DNA of 64,000 nt, taken from the NCBI GenBank assembly GCA_008534395.1, contig SHMQ01000005.1, forward strand, positions 48,851 through 112,850, in the 5' to 3' direction. Below are positions 6,463 to 16,150 of this stretch, piece by piece; within the stretch, counting starts at the first letter, position 1; every line of letters starts with the position of its first letter. Position numbers and translations under genes: made by a program. The notes under the pieces are model-generated. The model searched no databases. It saw only the letters and a program-made list of their open reading frames with translations, and was not told the DNA's origin. This stretch comes from Candidatus Acidulodesulfobacterium acidiphilum (GTDB lineage Bacteria > SZUA-79 > Acidulodesulfobacterales > Acidulodesulfobacteraceae).

Positions 6463-9423
6463 TTAATGTCCGGAAGTAGGTTGAAATCCTCCGCTTAACC
6501 CTGTAAATTTATGCGTTCCTAAATAATTTCCTAAGTCGCCACTACCAATAGCATATCCTAAGTCGCCGCCGTGCAATCCAAAATAATTATTTTCATTACC
6601 ATTAATGCTACCAATGCCGCCAATGCCGCCAAAAAGAACACCATTAACCATTCCATCCGCAGTATTAGCCACAAACGAATATCCCCTTAACGCATTATTA
6701 ATGAGAGGGTTGCCATGCGGAACGCTGCTTGCCGTTTGAGCAGATATGAAGCCTGGTCCGGCTATAGGACTGGATATAGATAAAGCATTAAGATTGTAAT
6801 TTTTGCTGTATTCGTAATTCAAATTAGAAAATTCACCGTTTCCTTGATTTGTTGCGCCCGCATACGCATTACTAAAATTAGTCGGCGTAAGTATGTTCGT
6901 TTGTTTACTTAAACTTGCCGCTCCGTTACTGATTTTCGTATTAATATTCCCAAAGTCGGATAGTTTCGCGTCGTAAGATCCCTGTTGCGAGATAAAACCC
7001 TCTATGCCGCTTACTGAAGCAGCTTCATTATTAACAACTTCAAATGCCGATGCAAAACTATTTAAACTACCTTTATTCGTTACCATATTATTTATGGCGT
7101 TGGGCATTACGCTACCGGACACAGCAAAAGACCCCGTTTTCGCTTCGCTTAAGTCCTGACGATAGGTTTTGATTTTAGATATGGAATCGCTCCATTTATC
7201 CACGGCAGTCAAGGCTTTGCTCGCAGCTTCAGCAACTAATGAGTTGTGAGAATTAGTTAATGTATGAAGTTCGTTTTTAAGGTTATCTATCTTATGTTGC
7301 ACGCCCGAACCGTAGGCATTTCCGGTCGAATTCATTAAAGAATTACTGTTGGTAAAACCCACGCCCAGCTTAAGCCCAAACAAATTTAATCCAATACCGC
7401 CGGAGCCGTCAGCGGTACTTTTTGCATCGACAGTTTGATTGTTTGTCTGATTTCCTCCGCTACTAACTATCGCGTTTCTATTTTTGCCCCTTGTAACGCT
7501 GCCATTACTCGTCGCATTATATTGGTTTATTGCACTTTGGAGGGTCTCAATGGAATTGCTGGCGGTCTTATGTAACGAAAGTTCCTGCTTATCCGCAGAC
7601 GATAGGTCTTTTTTTACACCCTCTATCCATTCTTTTTTATCCACCGCTGACAAGGAACCGTTATATTTAGTAACCTCCCAATCCCCATCGGATTGCCGCT
7701 GCAAACTTACAGTATTTTGTCCCTGAGTTATAGTAGCAAACACGCCGTGGCCATCGACACGCTGTTCGCTTATAGTTCCATTAATACCTTTTTGGGTTGT
7801 TTCGGTTACATACGGGGCGCTCTGAATTCCCGTCGCTCCTACTCCAACGCTTGCCTGATGCGTAGCATTAAAAGAGTTAGCGGTCATCATATTATCTTTT
7901 ACGACACCTGCTTCAAAATCTCCTTTAGACAAAGCATTTGCTCCTGGAATAGAAGCATTCCTCGTAATAGAACTTTCCATACCTCCAACCATGGACACCA
8001 TAGCGTAAGAAGAATTCGAGGCTATCGCGTAGGCTACCATCGGAACCGACCATGAAAAATAACCCATCCACGCAAGAGATTCCGACAGATAAGACGAAAT
8101 TGCTCCCGAAGAACCTATAGAATAGCCCAAACCGGAATATCCCGAAAATTGCGCCTGAATAATAAGTTGGGATATATAATTAAAAATTACCACTAAAGAA
8201 GGCCATATCATTATCATTATTAAAAACTGAAACATCATCTTTATATAACCGTGGCCTAGATGCGTTATACCTAAAATAAGAAGTATAACGCAAACGCCAA
8301 GCATAAGAGCCTCGAAAAGGCCGAATACTATAGGCATGTATTTACCGGCAAGTATACCGCTTTCGATAAGCCCCGACGTCGTGCTCTGAACGGCCGTTCC
8401 GGTAGCCACAGCCAATGAATCGGCATTAGCTCCGGATATCTGCGCCATCTTTAAAATAGCAGGGGAATACATATTTGCGCCTATTGACTGATAAAGCATA
8501 TTCATAGAACTCTGCTGCATATTGTAAATATAGGGGTTTATCGATCCTATTGCATTGGATAGTTCGCTTACGGTAGCAAATTGGAGGGCACCGGCCATGG
8601 AGTTCATTAATGGACCGTTTATATAATCCTGAACAGCCGATTGAATCCATACAGTTTCCTGTCCGCAGGTCGTCGTTATGCCTTGAGGATCGCTTTGCCC
8701 GCTGGCCTGTTCGGTCATAGAAGACGGATTTGTCCCTGAATACCAGTTCGTAAGTATATTCGCTCCTGCGCCGGCAGTATAAGACGACATGACGTCCCAC
8801 ACGGAATAAGCATTACTGGCTTGATAAGACAATGAACTAGTATCGGTTGCGTTTCCTGCGCTAAACAATGTAGATGCGTTTATATTGCCGGTTGCTATTC
8901 CCGGTGCTACGCAGTTTTGAATATACATATTGTAATCTTCGTAAAGATATGAGTTGGACGGCGATATGGTAGCATTAGTTTCGTCATTCATAAGAGAAAC
9001 GCCTATCCCGTTTTCTAAAAGATTGTCGCCGTTGGGTACGGAAAAAGTGTTTTGAAAATCCTGGGCAAGAGCGTACTGCGCGGTCGTAACGAGGCTCCAA
9101 GGTTCCGCTATGCCTATAGGGACATGTGATATCACCTGAGCGTTAGTTGGAGAACCGGGGTTGGAAATATCCTGGACGTTCACGTTTACCTGTACGCTTA
9201 TCAATGCAAGGTAAACAACCGCAAAACCTCCGGTGTACATAAACATAGTTTTTAGGTGAAAATGATTTCCTGTAACTATTACTCTTATTAACAAAAAAAT
9301 ATAGCTTATAAGGACAAGCCCTTCTAATAATGCATATGTGTCGCCGTTCGCGAAAAAAGACGATATTGCCATAAACATATTCGACAAAAGGTAACCGTTG
9401 CCGAATGCATAAACTACGTACAT
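6463..9423 (-). CDS. traG: TraG-like mating-pair stabilisation protein
   Basis: A 986-residue inner-membrane protein. Its N-terminal region has several membrane segments (about residues 35-80) and then a long periplasmic region; a second membrane cluster lies around residues 355-470. The C-terminal 500 residues are polar, rich in Asn, Ser and Gly, as in F TraG. F TraG acts in pilus assembly, mating-pair stabilisation and entry exclusion. The ATG has AAGGAG 6 bases upstream. Its place as last large gene after traH matches the F-type order. Identity rests on topology, composition, length and gene order, as TraG sequences diverge strongly. Confidence 0.8.
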   Translation of the reverse strand: MYVVYAFGNGYLLSNMFMAISSFFANGDTYALLEGLVLISYIFLLIRVIVTGNHFHLKTMFMYTGGFAVVYLALISVQVNVNVQDISNPGSPTNAQVISHVPIGIAEPWSLVTTAQYALAQDFQNTFSVPNGDNLLENGIGVSLMNDETNATISPSNSYLYEDYNMYIQNCVAPGIATGNINASTLFSAGNATDTSSLSYQASNAYSVWDVMSSYTAGAGANILTNWYSGTNPSSMTEQASGQSDPQGITTTCGQETVWIQSAVQDYINGPLMNSMAGALQFATVSELSNAIGSINPYIYNMQQSSMNMLYQSIGANMYSPAILKMAQISGANADSLAVATGTAVQSTTSGLIESGILAGKYMPIVFGLFEALMLGVCVILLILGITHLGHGYIKMMFQFLIMIMIWPSLVVIFNYISQLIIQAQFSGYSGLGYSIGSSGAISSYLSESLAWMGYFSWSVPMVAYAIASNSSYAMVSMVGGMESSITRNASIPGANALSKGDFEAGVVKDNMMTANSFNATHQASVGVGATGIQSAPYVTETTQKGINGTISEQRVDGHGVFATITQGQNTVSLQRQSDGDWEVTKYNGSLSAVDKKEWIEGVKKDLSSADKQELSLHKTASNSIETLQSAINQYNATSNGSVTRGKNRNAIVSSGGNQTNNQTVDAKSTADGSGGIGLNLFGLKLGVGFTNSNSLMNSTGNAYGSGVQHKIDNLKNELHTLTNSHNSLVAEAASKALTAVDKWSDSISKIKTYRQDLSEAKTGSFAVSGSVMPNAINNMVTNKGSLNSFASAFEVVNNEAASVSGIEGFISQQGSYDAKLSDFGNINTKISNGAASLSKQTNILTPTNFSNAYAGATNQGNGEFSNLNYEYSKNYNLNALSISSPIAGPGFISAQTASSVPHGNPLINNALRGYSFVANTADGMVNGVLFGGIGGIGSINGNENNYFGLHGGDLGYAIGSGDLGNYLGTHKFTGLSGGFQPTSGH

Positions 9424-9426
9424 AAA

Positions 9427-9657
9427 TTACTCCTTTGGCTTATCGTTTTTAGAAAGTATCGATAAAACCGCAAATACAGCTAACAATAAAACAATAACGA
9501 CTATAGTTTTTAAAACGGATGCATAATGTCCTTTAATAAAATCAACAAACAAACCGGCTGTTATAAGCGCCCAAAATATAACGGCAATAATCAACGTGCT
9601 ATAAATCCATCCTTTTTTAGCAATACCGATTGTTTTATTTTTTTTGTTTTTTGGCAT
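9427..9657 (-). CDS. Small two-helix membrane protein in tra operon
   Basis: A 76-residue protein with a Lys/Asn-rich N-terminus and two predicted membrane helices (about residues 17-38 and 48-68). It sits between traH and traG with gaps of 9 and 3 bases, so it is co-expressed with the mating-pair apparatus. No family is recognised. F-type operons often carry a small membrane protein at this point, but I would not assign a tra letter. Confidence 0.65.
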   Translation of the reverse strand: MPKNKKNKTIGIAKKGWIYSTLIIAVIFWALITAGLFVDFIKGHYASVLKTIVVIVLLLAVFAVLSILSKNDKPKE

Positions 9658-9666
9658 ATTTATTAT

Positions 9667-11304
9667 TTAATATGAACTTGCATTATACGCCCCCGCAAGA
9701 CCGTTATTAGACAAAGCCGATATCCACTGCTGGTTTAACATTTGCAGGTATTTAATATTATTATTATCAAGATTTAATTTAGATACCGCCCTTTCATAGC
9801 TTTTTTGCAATTGTTGTATAACCGAAGTAGCGGCCTGTTGGTATTTTTGATAGTATTTTAAATGCTTTGAGTGGCTTATATCTTTATTAGACGCTACGGC
9901 TGCATTTATAGCGCTAAGAATAGTACTAAACAGCTTGATTTCCTGTCCGTAAGCCATTGCAAGAGCGGCATCGTCCATAATTTGCGGATCGTTATAAACA
10001 TAGGCAAGTTTTGCTATAAGAATTACCGGCATGTTAGATGAAGCTATAAAATTGCCGGCGATTGACGTATTAACGTTTAAATTGGCAATGGGTCCTCCGC
10101 ATTTAGTCGGTATCGAAATGCTATTCTCGGCCGAAGGATTAAAATACATATCCTGCACATAAGTTAGATAATACTCATATATAGGAAAAAAACCGCTAAA
10201 ACAATCATTTGTCTTTGTTTCTATCTGCGGTTGAGATACGTAAGAATATCCCCCCGAACTATTAAATTGCTGCGAACCGTAATTTATAGTTATAGACGTC
10301 AGTTCTCCTCCGTAAGTAAGAGAATCGAACAAAGAAGTAGTTTCGGCGGCTGTAGCGGAACCGGGTTGATCGACCAAATCAACGTATTTAGGAGATACCC
10401 ATCTGATAACCGGTTCTTTCTTTCCCGCAGACATATAACCTATAATATCCCCGATAAACGAACCTCTCAAAATGCCTATCATATCCCCATTGCCTCCGCT
10501 GCCGGCATAAGTTCCAGCCACAAGCCCTATATGGGCATGCTTCAACGTATCCCTAAGGAGAGATCCTACGACCACGAACATATTCGACGCCTTATCATAA
10601 GCTGAACATTGCCCAGTCTCCACGTAGTTACTAGCAACGTTTATGTTCGTCAAGCTATTAACGCAGTTCGTAAAACTGGTAATATCGCCCAAATAAGTGT
10701 TGACTGCGGACTTAGGGTTAGTCAGTTCTGTATTTAGCGAGTCCGCCCACGAAGAACCGCTTGTTCCGGCCTGAGAGGAAAGGTTTAAAGTTTTGCCTAA
10801 TTCGGCGCCGGCAAGATTGCCCATAGCCTCAGCCGCCGTACAAGAGTTAAAATTGAGACCGTTTAATTTGTTTGCGATAGATTCGATTTGACTCATTATG
10901 TTTTGGCACTGCTTACATAAAACGCCCAAAACCATATTAAACGCAAAAACTAGCACTTCTCCGGAGGATATTATCTCTTGAAGCACCTGCATAAGCTTGC
11001 TGCCCAACATAGCAATAGCGCCGAATCTCGCACTTATACCGGAACAGCCTATAGAAAAAGAAGGAGGCGTTATGCTGAATAACTGAATATTAGTCCCCGA
11101 ATTATTAAAATCGACATTGGAATAACCAAGCGAATAAATATTTTCTCCCTGCATAGAAAAAGATGAAGGAGACTGGGTAGTAGCCGTAACGGAATTGTTA
11201 AAAATTGAATTCACGAAATCGGAAGGACCTGCCAAGGCTATCGGAACGCAGTAAGAAACAGTAAAATAACATAATAAAGTTACTAATAAAACAATTTTTT
11301 TCAT
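9667..11304 (-). CDS. traH: TraH conjugative pilus assembly protein
   Basis: A 545-residue exported protein with an N-terminal signal peptide (residues 1-25, cut after ALA). The PPSFSIGCSGI segment (about residues 79-89) and the following hydrophobic stretch near residues 115-135 are characteristic of TraH of F-type systems, and a C-terminal coiled-coil-prone region (about 480-530) is also typical. Many cysteines suggest disulfide bonds that the DsbC-like protein of the same operon may help form. TraH works in the outer-membrane part of the F pilus machine. The start ATG has GGGGAGGA upstream. Confidence 0.85.
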   Translation of the reverse strand: MKKIVLLVTLLCYFTVSYCVPIALAGPSDFVNSIFNNSVTATTQSPSSFSMQGENIYSLGYSNVDFNNSGTNIQLFSITPPSFSIGCSGISARFGAIAMLGSKLMQVLQEIISSGEVLVFAFNMVLGVLCKQCQNIMSQIESIANKLNGLNFNSCTAAEAMGNLAGAELGKTLNLSSQAGTSGSSWADSLNTELTNPKSAVNTYLGDITSFTNCVNSLTNINVASNYVETGQCSAYDKASNMFVVVGSLLRDTLKHAHIGLVAGTYAGSGGNGDMIGILRGSFIGDIIGYMSAGKKEPVIRWVSPKYVDLVDQPGSATAAETTSLFDSLTYGGELTSITINYGSQQFNSSGGYSYVSQPQIETKTNDCFSGFFPIYEYYLTYVQDMYFNPSAENSISIPTKCGGPIANLNVNTSIAGNFIASSNMPVILIAKLAYVYNDPQIMDDAALAMAYGQEIKLFSTILSAINAAVASNKDISHSKHLKYYQKYQQAATSVIQQLQKSYERAVSKLNLDNNNIKYLQMLNQQWISALSNNGLAGAYNASSY

Positions 11305-11314
11305 AAATCCTCCC

Positions 11315-11851
11315 CTATAACCTTAACGGTAGAATATTATAAAGAATCCTGCTTTCTTTAATCAGTCCAAAATACCTCGAATCAAGCCCGTATTCGTTCG
11401 GACATGTTGCAAAAAAATATCCTGCTGGTATCCTATAATTATGCCATACGGGAAAACCTTTTATTTTTACGTGCGGCTGAGGAATCAAAAACAAATACTT
11501 AGGCACGCTTGTTAAAAGTTTTCCGTCGCAGTAATCGCTTCTGCCTACGGTATTTAAAATTTCTCCGGACGAACACCCGACATATTTTAAAAAAATTTCT
11601 CCTTTTTCGTATTTTAGACGACTTAACTCATAGTATTTTTTCCATTTAAAAACTTTTTTTGACGGCATCCTAAAGGCGACCGCATAACCGTCCTTTACAA
11701 TTTTACTTTTTTTTAACGTAATAAAAAAATAAGCGTCCATAGAATCGGAATTTGAAATAGTCAGGGAATAAAACGGGGACAAGAGTAAATATAGCATGAC
11801 TAAACAAATAAAGATAGAAAGACCTATTAAGCTATACCGCCTTACGCTCAT
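11315..11851 (-). CDS. traF: TraF-type conjugative transfer signal peptidase (S26C)
   Basis: A 178-residue membrane-anchored serine peptidase. One transmembrane helix (residues 7-26) leads into the catalytic SDSM motif with Ser37, and the general base is Lys89 in FLKYVG. The C-terminal motif with FFATCPNEYGLDSRYFG (about residues 147-163) is the S26 signature. In RP4 the TraF enzyme matures and cyclises the pilin; here the likely substrate is the TraA-like pilin at 19473-19871 or another operon protein. Its start overlaps the stop of trbI in an ATGA arrangement. This TraF is unrelated to the thioredoxin-like F TraF of the same name. Confidence 0.85.
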   Translation of the reverse strand: MSVRRYSLIGLSIFICLVMLYLLLSPFYSLTISNSDSMDAYFFITLKKSKIVKDGYAVAFRMPSKKVFKWKKYYELSRLKYEKGEIFLKYVGCSSGEILNTVGRSDYCDGKLLTSVPKYLFLIPQPHVKIKGFPVWHNYRIPAGYFFATCPNEYGLDSRYFGLIKESRILYNILPLRL

Positions 11852-12225
11852 AAAACCCCCTGCTTCTCAAGTTCCTTTTTAAGCGAATTTGTAATATCTT
11901 TATATCCGCCTCCTCCTATAACGACCTGTTTTGCTATTATTACGCCGTTTTCGTATTTTTTCGCGTCCGCGTTTATATCGCCGATAAAAATAGTTATTTC
12001 TTTTTGAGTAACGGCAGGAGTGTTTTTCAAGGGATGTTTTAACGCCTCCTCGTTCATTTCTTTCCTTTTTAAATCGACGATGCTTTTCAGGTTAAGAACA
12101 TATATTCTACTTTGTGTTTTAACATTATAAATATATTTTGTCAATACTAAATTTATTAAAAATGTTAATATTACGGAAACAGCTACTAATACGGCGTAAT
12201 TCATTGCGTTTCTGCTTATCTTCAT
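11848..12225 (-). CDS. trbI: TrbI-like type IV secretion protein
   Basis: A 125-residue bitopic membrane protein with one N-terminal helix (about residues 9-31). The order of a strand reading YVLNLKSIVD, a variable charged middle and a C-terminal block with VIIAKQVVIGGG and DIT matches the small F-type TrbI/TrbI-Ftype family, which affects pilus retraction. It lies directly between traC and the S26 peptidase, as expected for F-type clusters. A GGGAGG ribosome site precedes the ATG. The call is supported by both sequence pattern and gene order. Confidence 0.75.
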   Translation of the reverse strand: MKISRNAMNYAVLVAVSVILTFLINLVLTKYIYNVKTQSRIYVLNLKSIVDLKRKEMNEEALKHPLKNTPAVTQKEITIFIGDINADAKKYENGVIIAKQVVIGGGGYKDITNSLKKELEKQGVL

Positions 12226-12250
12226 ATATCCTCCCGTTTTTTAGATTGAT

Positions 12251-14809
12251 TTAAGCTGCGTTTCTTTTGTCGTCTTCTATGACTTTTTTTATGGCCGCGG
12301 AAATTGAATCGCCCTGCTCAACGTAACCGTTTATTCTTATTTTGTCCGGCATATAAGTAGTAAACAGGTAATACATAAATCTGTCGGTTACTATCCTAGC
12401 GGGAACTTTTATGCCCCATGGCGTAACCATAAAAACCTCGGAATGAAACGGTTTATAGTTATCGATGCTTCTTAGAAGGTGATAGTCCATCTCGCTAAAA
12501 CTGAAAAGATTCGAAGATTTTAAGGCATTAATAGACTCATCGTTTTGTTTTAAAAAGAATTTCCATGCACTGGTGTTTAAAATAGTGTTGCCGGCGCTGT
12601 CCGGATCCGTGTCGTTCGGCGAATATATGTCGTTAAATCCCTGCGTGGCTCCAAATATGGCACCGTCATGCTTCCTTATCTGCCTGTAGGCGTTTTTCGT
12701 AAACAAATCTACCCTCGGAGACGTCCTAAGAAACCTGTGCTGTTCGTCGAAAATTAGAATAGTTCTGTGTTTGGCTATTTTAGACAGGTAAACCTTGCGC
12801 GATATATGATATGTCATAACCATCATAACGGCATCTCTTAACTCCAGGTTTCCTATTATCGTATCGAGTTCCATAACCACGAACTGCTTATGGAAATCTA
12901 CCGATGAAGGACCGCTGAAAAAACGTCCGTATATGCCGTCTTTAGTGAACGGCTTTAACTGCTGCCCGAAATCGATTAGCTCTTTTTTATCATTTTTACG
13001 CCCTGCATTTATGAACCATTGGGAAATATGGGATATTTCAAGCGTATCTTTATATTCATTCCAGAGCTCCTGAAGAACCTCATCTATATAAGACTTGATA
13101 AGTTTCTCGTCTTTTTTCGCCTCCTCCTTAGAGAGCGAACCGCCTATCATATATATAAAATCTCTTAGATATTCCCAACCGTCGTCAAAATCTTCTTCCG
13201 TTTTAATCTCCGAAAACGGATTCAAACTCATTGGGTTTTTCGGATTAAACTCTATCCACTGTCCTCCTATTGTTTTTGCAAGTTTTTCATAAGAACGGCC
13301 GACATCAAAAATAAACACGTTGTCGCCTTTGGCAAGATACATCAAAGTTAAATCGTTTATAAAAACGCTCTTGCCGGCTCCAGACGTGGCAACTATGTAA
13401 CCGTTATAATTAGAGGGGGAATCGAATAAATCAAATGCCATAAACTGCCCCCTACGCGTAATTAGCGGAACAACAGGATTCGGCGTCCCTTTCCAGTCCG
13501 ACTCCACCGGTATGAAACAAGAAGCCTGTTCGGTAAAGATAGTCCTGTATTTCTCGGTTAGTTCGTAATAATCGTAATTTACGCCGAGCGGAACGGCGGA
13601 CAAAATATTTACGGTATTAATAAATTTGTCCTCTTTAAGCTTAATCCTCTGCTCCGCCGAACCGCTTGCCCAGTACATCTTTATAGCGTCTACGTTAGAT
13701 TTAAGGTTCTTTTTAGAATTTCCGGTAACTATTACGTTCAAGGACATCTTGACCAGTTTCTTCTTCTCTTCGAATGATTTAGTAGCTATAGTCGCATCTA
13801 TTTTCTTTTTTGCAAGGCGCGGAAAGAGGTTTTCGGGAAGTTCCTGCGAATGTATGGACTGAACGTTTACTTTTATTTTGCCGACTTCGCTTTCGGGAAC
13901 AGCGCTAACGGCCGTAGAAACTATAAAAGGAGAATTAAACTGCTGTTTGTCTTTATTCTCGCTTAAGTAATCCCCTAGCCTCGTACAGAAATGCCAGAGG
14001 CTTGTCCGCATAGGCAGCTCTATCGGGTTTAAAGACGCATAGTAAATTCCATCCGATACTACGAACCTGCTTTCGCTGCCGTCCAAAAGGGTATCCGGCG
14101 CGAGTATCTGGTTGGCTATTATCTGGGAATCGTCGTATTCGGGTATATCCCTGAAATCGTGGTTCATATTAAAATACTCGTAAAGAGTGCCGACCAGATT
14201 ATCCGGTTTCACTGCTTCCGGTTCGAAACCTTTAGTATTCAGGATATTCTCTACCGATTCCGCTATATAGGAAATATTGTCGTGATTCTTTTCAAGCAGG
14301 ATAGAAACAAACATCCTGTAATCTTTAAGAGTCGTAGGCATCATTTTGTTTACGCCTTCCCTGGTAGCCCTTTCGAAAAAACCTGCGTATTCCTCTATTA
14401 TATCTTTGAAAAGGGGGTTTTCTTTTGCCATAACCGCCTGTTTTTTAAAGGCATCTATTCTCCTTGTTATATTAGGCGAGCCGTATAAAATGAATTGCAA
14501 GGTTGCGCCGGGTATAAGAATATCGAATAAGGCATCGAACGCGGAATCGTCTACCGCCACTATAGCGGGAGAAATCTCGAATATTGCCCCTACCGCAGTA
14601 GAACCGTCTTCATATTCGAGTATATATTTTCTCTCGGCTGGATCATACAGCCTATAAGGGAAGGCCTTATTTGCATGGGCATACTTATAAGTATACTCCC
14701 TGAGCCGCCGCCCTTCTATGCCTATCCCAAAAATAGAAATTATCTGTCTTCTTAAAAAAAACGATACAGAGACAAACGCAATTAAAAATAAAGCGAAATA
14801 CCATATCAT
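12251..14809 (-). CDS. traC: TraC/VirB4-type conjugation ATPase
   Basis: An 852-residue ATPase. A hydrophobic N-terminal segment (residues 1-17) is followed by the TraC N-domain, then the P-loop SGAGKSVF at about residue 475, a FIFDVGRSYEKL segment typical of VirB4/TraC, and a Walker B region with ILIFDEQHRF (about residue 680). VirB4 proteins energise pilus biogenesis and substrate transfer at the inner membrane. The length is normal for F TraC (about 875). ATG with AGGAG upstream; traV ends five bases earlier. Confidence 0.92.
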   Translation of the reverse strand: MIWYFALFLIAFVSVSFFLRRQIISIFGIGIEGRRLREYTYKYAHANKAFPYRLYDPAERKYILEYEDGSTAVGAIFEISPAIVAVDDSAFDALFDILIPGATLQFILYGSPNITRRIDAFKKQAVMAKENPLFKDIIEEYAGFFERATREGVNKMMPTTLKDYRMFVSILLEKNHDNISYIAESVENILNTKGFEPEAVKPDNLVGTLYEYFNMNHDFRDIPEYDDSQIIANQILAPDTLLDGSESRFVVSDGIYYASLNPIELPMRTSLWHFCTRLGDYLSENKDKQQFNSPFIVSTAVSAVPESEVGKIKVNVQSIHSQELPENLFPRLAKKKIDATIATKSFEEKKKLVKMSLNVIVTGNSKKNLKSNVDAIKMYWASGSAEQRIKLKEDKFINTVNILSAVPLGVNYDYYELTEKYRTIFTEQASCFIPVESDWKGTPNPVVPLITRRGQFMAFDLFDSPSNYNGYIVATSGAGKSVFINDLTLMYLAKGDNVFIFDVGRSYEKLAKTIGGQWIEFNPKNPMSLNPFSEIKTEEDFDDGWEYLRDFIYMIGGSLSKEEAKKDEKLIKSYIDEVLQELWNEYKDTLEISHISQWFINAGRKNDKKELIDFGQQLKPFTKDGIYGRFFSGPSSVDFHKQFVVMELDTIIGNLELRDAVMMVMTYHISRKVYLSKIAKHRTILIFDEQHRFLRTSPRVDLFTKNAYRQIRKHDGAIFGATQGFNDIYSPNDTDPDSAGNTILNTSAWKFFLKQNDESINALKSSNLFSFSEMDYHLLRSIDNYKPFHSEVFMVTPWGIKVPARIVTDRFMYYLFTTYMPDKIRINGYVEQGDSISAAIKKVIEDDKRNAA

Positions 14810-14814
14810 AAGGT

Positions 14815-15333
14815 TTATCTCCTGATTATAAACATATTGTAGTTTTTATCGTCTTTTTTGAAGATATAATTTCCATAAAGCCAGTGTCCTTTTTTAATCA
14901 CGACGTAAACGTCTTCGCCTCCGTGAAATACGTTTTCGGAAGAATACGGCAGCACCCATATTTTCTTGATTACCGCAGGCACGTATAGCGGCGGATTATT
15001 GCCTTCGACTTCATATTTAAGCAAGTATTGTCTTACGCTTATATATCCCTTCGCAAATCTTTTTCCTTTAGCCGCAGTTTTATATATCTCCTTGCAAGCA
15101 TTAGTTCCTCGCAAGGATACAGGACAGTTGATTAAATCTCCATGATTTGCTCCCGGCGATTTTATCTGCCCGGTCGATATTTTATAGTTGGTTTCAAGCG
15201 ATGAGCAATTTCCCATGCCAGATTTCGATTCCGGACACGAATAGTTTGAACTATACGGCATAAGCGAACAGCCGGTTAAAACCGCGGAAAATAAAAACGC
15301 CGCGGAAAATAAAAATAAAAGTTTCTTTTTCAC
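14815..15333 (-). CDS. traV: TraV outer-membrane lipoprotein
   Basis: A 172-residue lipoprotein: signal peptide with lipobox LTGC, so Cys22 would be lipidated. After it come CP and GMGNC motifs typical of TraV, with four further cysteines, and a C-terminal beta-rich part. TraV forms with TraK and TraB the outer-membrane core complex, equivalent to VirB7. The start is GTG with GGGAGG upstream and overlaps the dsbC stop by four bases, implying coupled translation. The place between dsbC/traB and traC fits. Confidence 0.85.
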   Translation of the reverse strand: MKKKLLFLFSAAFLFSAVLTGCSLMPYSSNYSCPESKSGMGNCSSLETNYKISTGQIKSPGANHGDLINCPVSLRGTNACKEIYKTAAKGKRFAKGYISVRQYLLKYEVEGNNPPLYVPAVIKKIWVLPYSSENVFHGGEDVYVVIKKGHWLYGNYIFKKDDKNYNMFIIRR

Positions 15334-16148
15334 GGTTGCCTCCCAAAAAGTTCATGGTCTAATTTGGCCACGTTTACGCCTTTAACCCCTAAATCTTGTA
15401 AAATAAGGCCTATATTGATGCCGTCGACCACCTTGCCGTTTATGATAAAAAACGGAACTCCGAATATGGAGTATTCGTTCGCAAGCCCGGTATTATAGGA
15501 AAGCCTTTCTACCGCTTTCTTAGACACTTTAATTTTAGGGGCTATATTCCCAAACTTAGTCTGATATATATGCCCCACCATTATTTTATTTAGAAGCGAT
15601 AACCGATATGATAAAGGTCTGCCGTCGGCCTTAGTAAAATAATATAGCGTCATGGCGGTAGAATGAGGATGTATTGAAGGTTGTGGAATTAAAAAAATAT
15701 ACCTCGTAACTTTTTTTGCTATTTCAGGCCTCGAAAAGAATTTTTCCGCGACGCGACAGAACGGGCAATCTATATTGGCGAATTCTATGACCTTAACCGG
15801 ACCGTCTCCTACTTTGATAGCCTTTTTTAAATCGACTCCCTTTTCTATATCTTCCGCTTTAGACTGCTGCATCTTCAGCCTTGCTTCCTGCGTAAGATTT
15901 TTGCCTGCAGCGGTCCACATTTGACCAAGAAGGATTATTTTATCTTTAGGAAAAACATATATTATCTGACCGTTAGATATCACCGCCCCATAAAGTCCTT
16001 TTACCGGCGTATGAAAAGTACCGGACATTTTTATCTTCGGCAAAATGGACTGGACGGCCGGATTAACCGCTTGTCCGGCAAAAACGCTGCCGGTTGAAAA
16101 CAATACCGCAGTTAAAGCAAGAATAATTAAAAGTCCTCTGAAACGCAT
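15330..16148 (-). CDS. DsbC/TrbB-like thiol-disulfide isomerase
   Basis: A 272-residue periplasmic protein. It has a signal peptide (residues 1-24, cut after VFA), a DsbC-like N-terminal dimerisation region, and a thioredoxin fold with active site C128-P-F-C131 and a later cis-proline loop FGVPFF. DsbC isomerases correct disulfides; in F-type systems such a protein helps fold the many-cysteine Tra proteins (TraH and others). The reading frame is open up to 16226 inside traB, but the ATG at 16148 with GGAGG upstream directly starts the signal peptide and lies two bases after the traB stop. Confidence 0.9.
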   Translation of the reverse strand: MRFRGLLIILALTAVLFSTGSVFAGQAVNPAVQSILPKIKMSGTFHTPVKGLYGAVISNGQIIYVFPKDKIILLGQMWTAAGKNLTQEARLKMQQSKAEDIEKGVDLKKAIKVGDGPVKVIEFANIDCPFCRVAEKFFSRPEIAKKVTRYIFLIPQPSIHPHSTAMTLYYFTKADGRPLSYRLSLLNKIMVGHIYQTKFGNIAPKIKVSKKAVERLSYNTGLANEYSIFGVPFFIINGKVVDGINIGLILQDLGVKGVNVAKLDHELFGRQP

Positions 16149-16150
16149 GA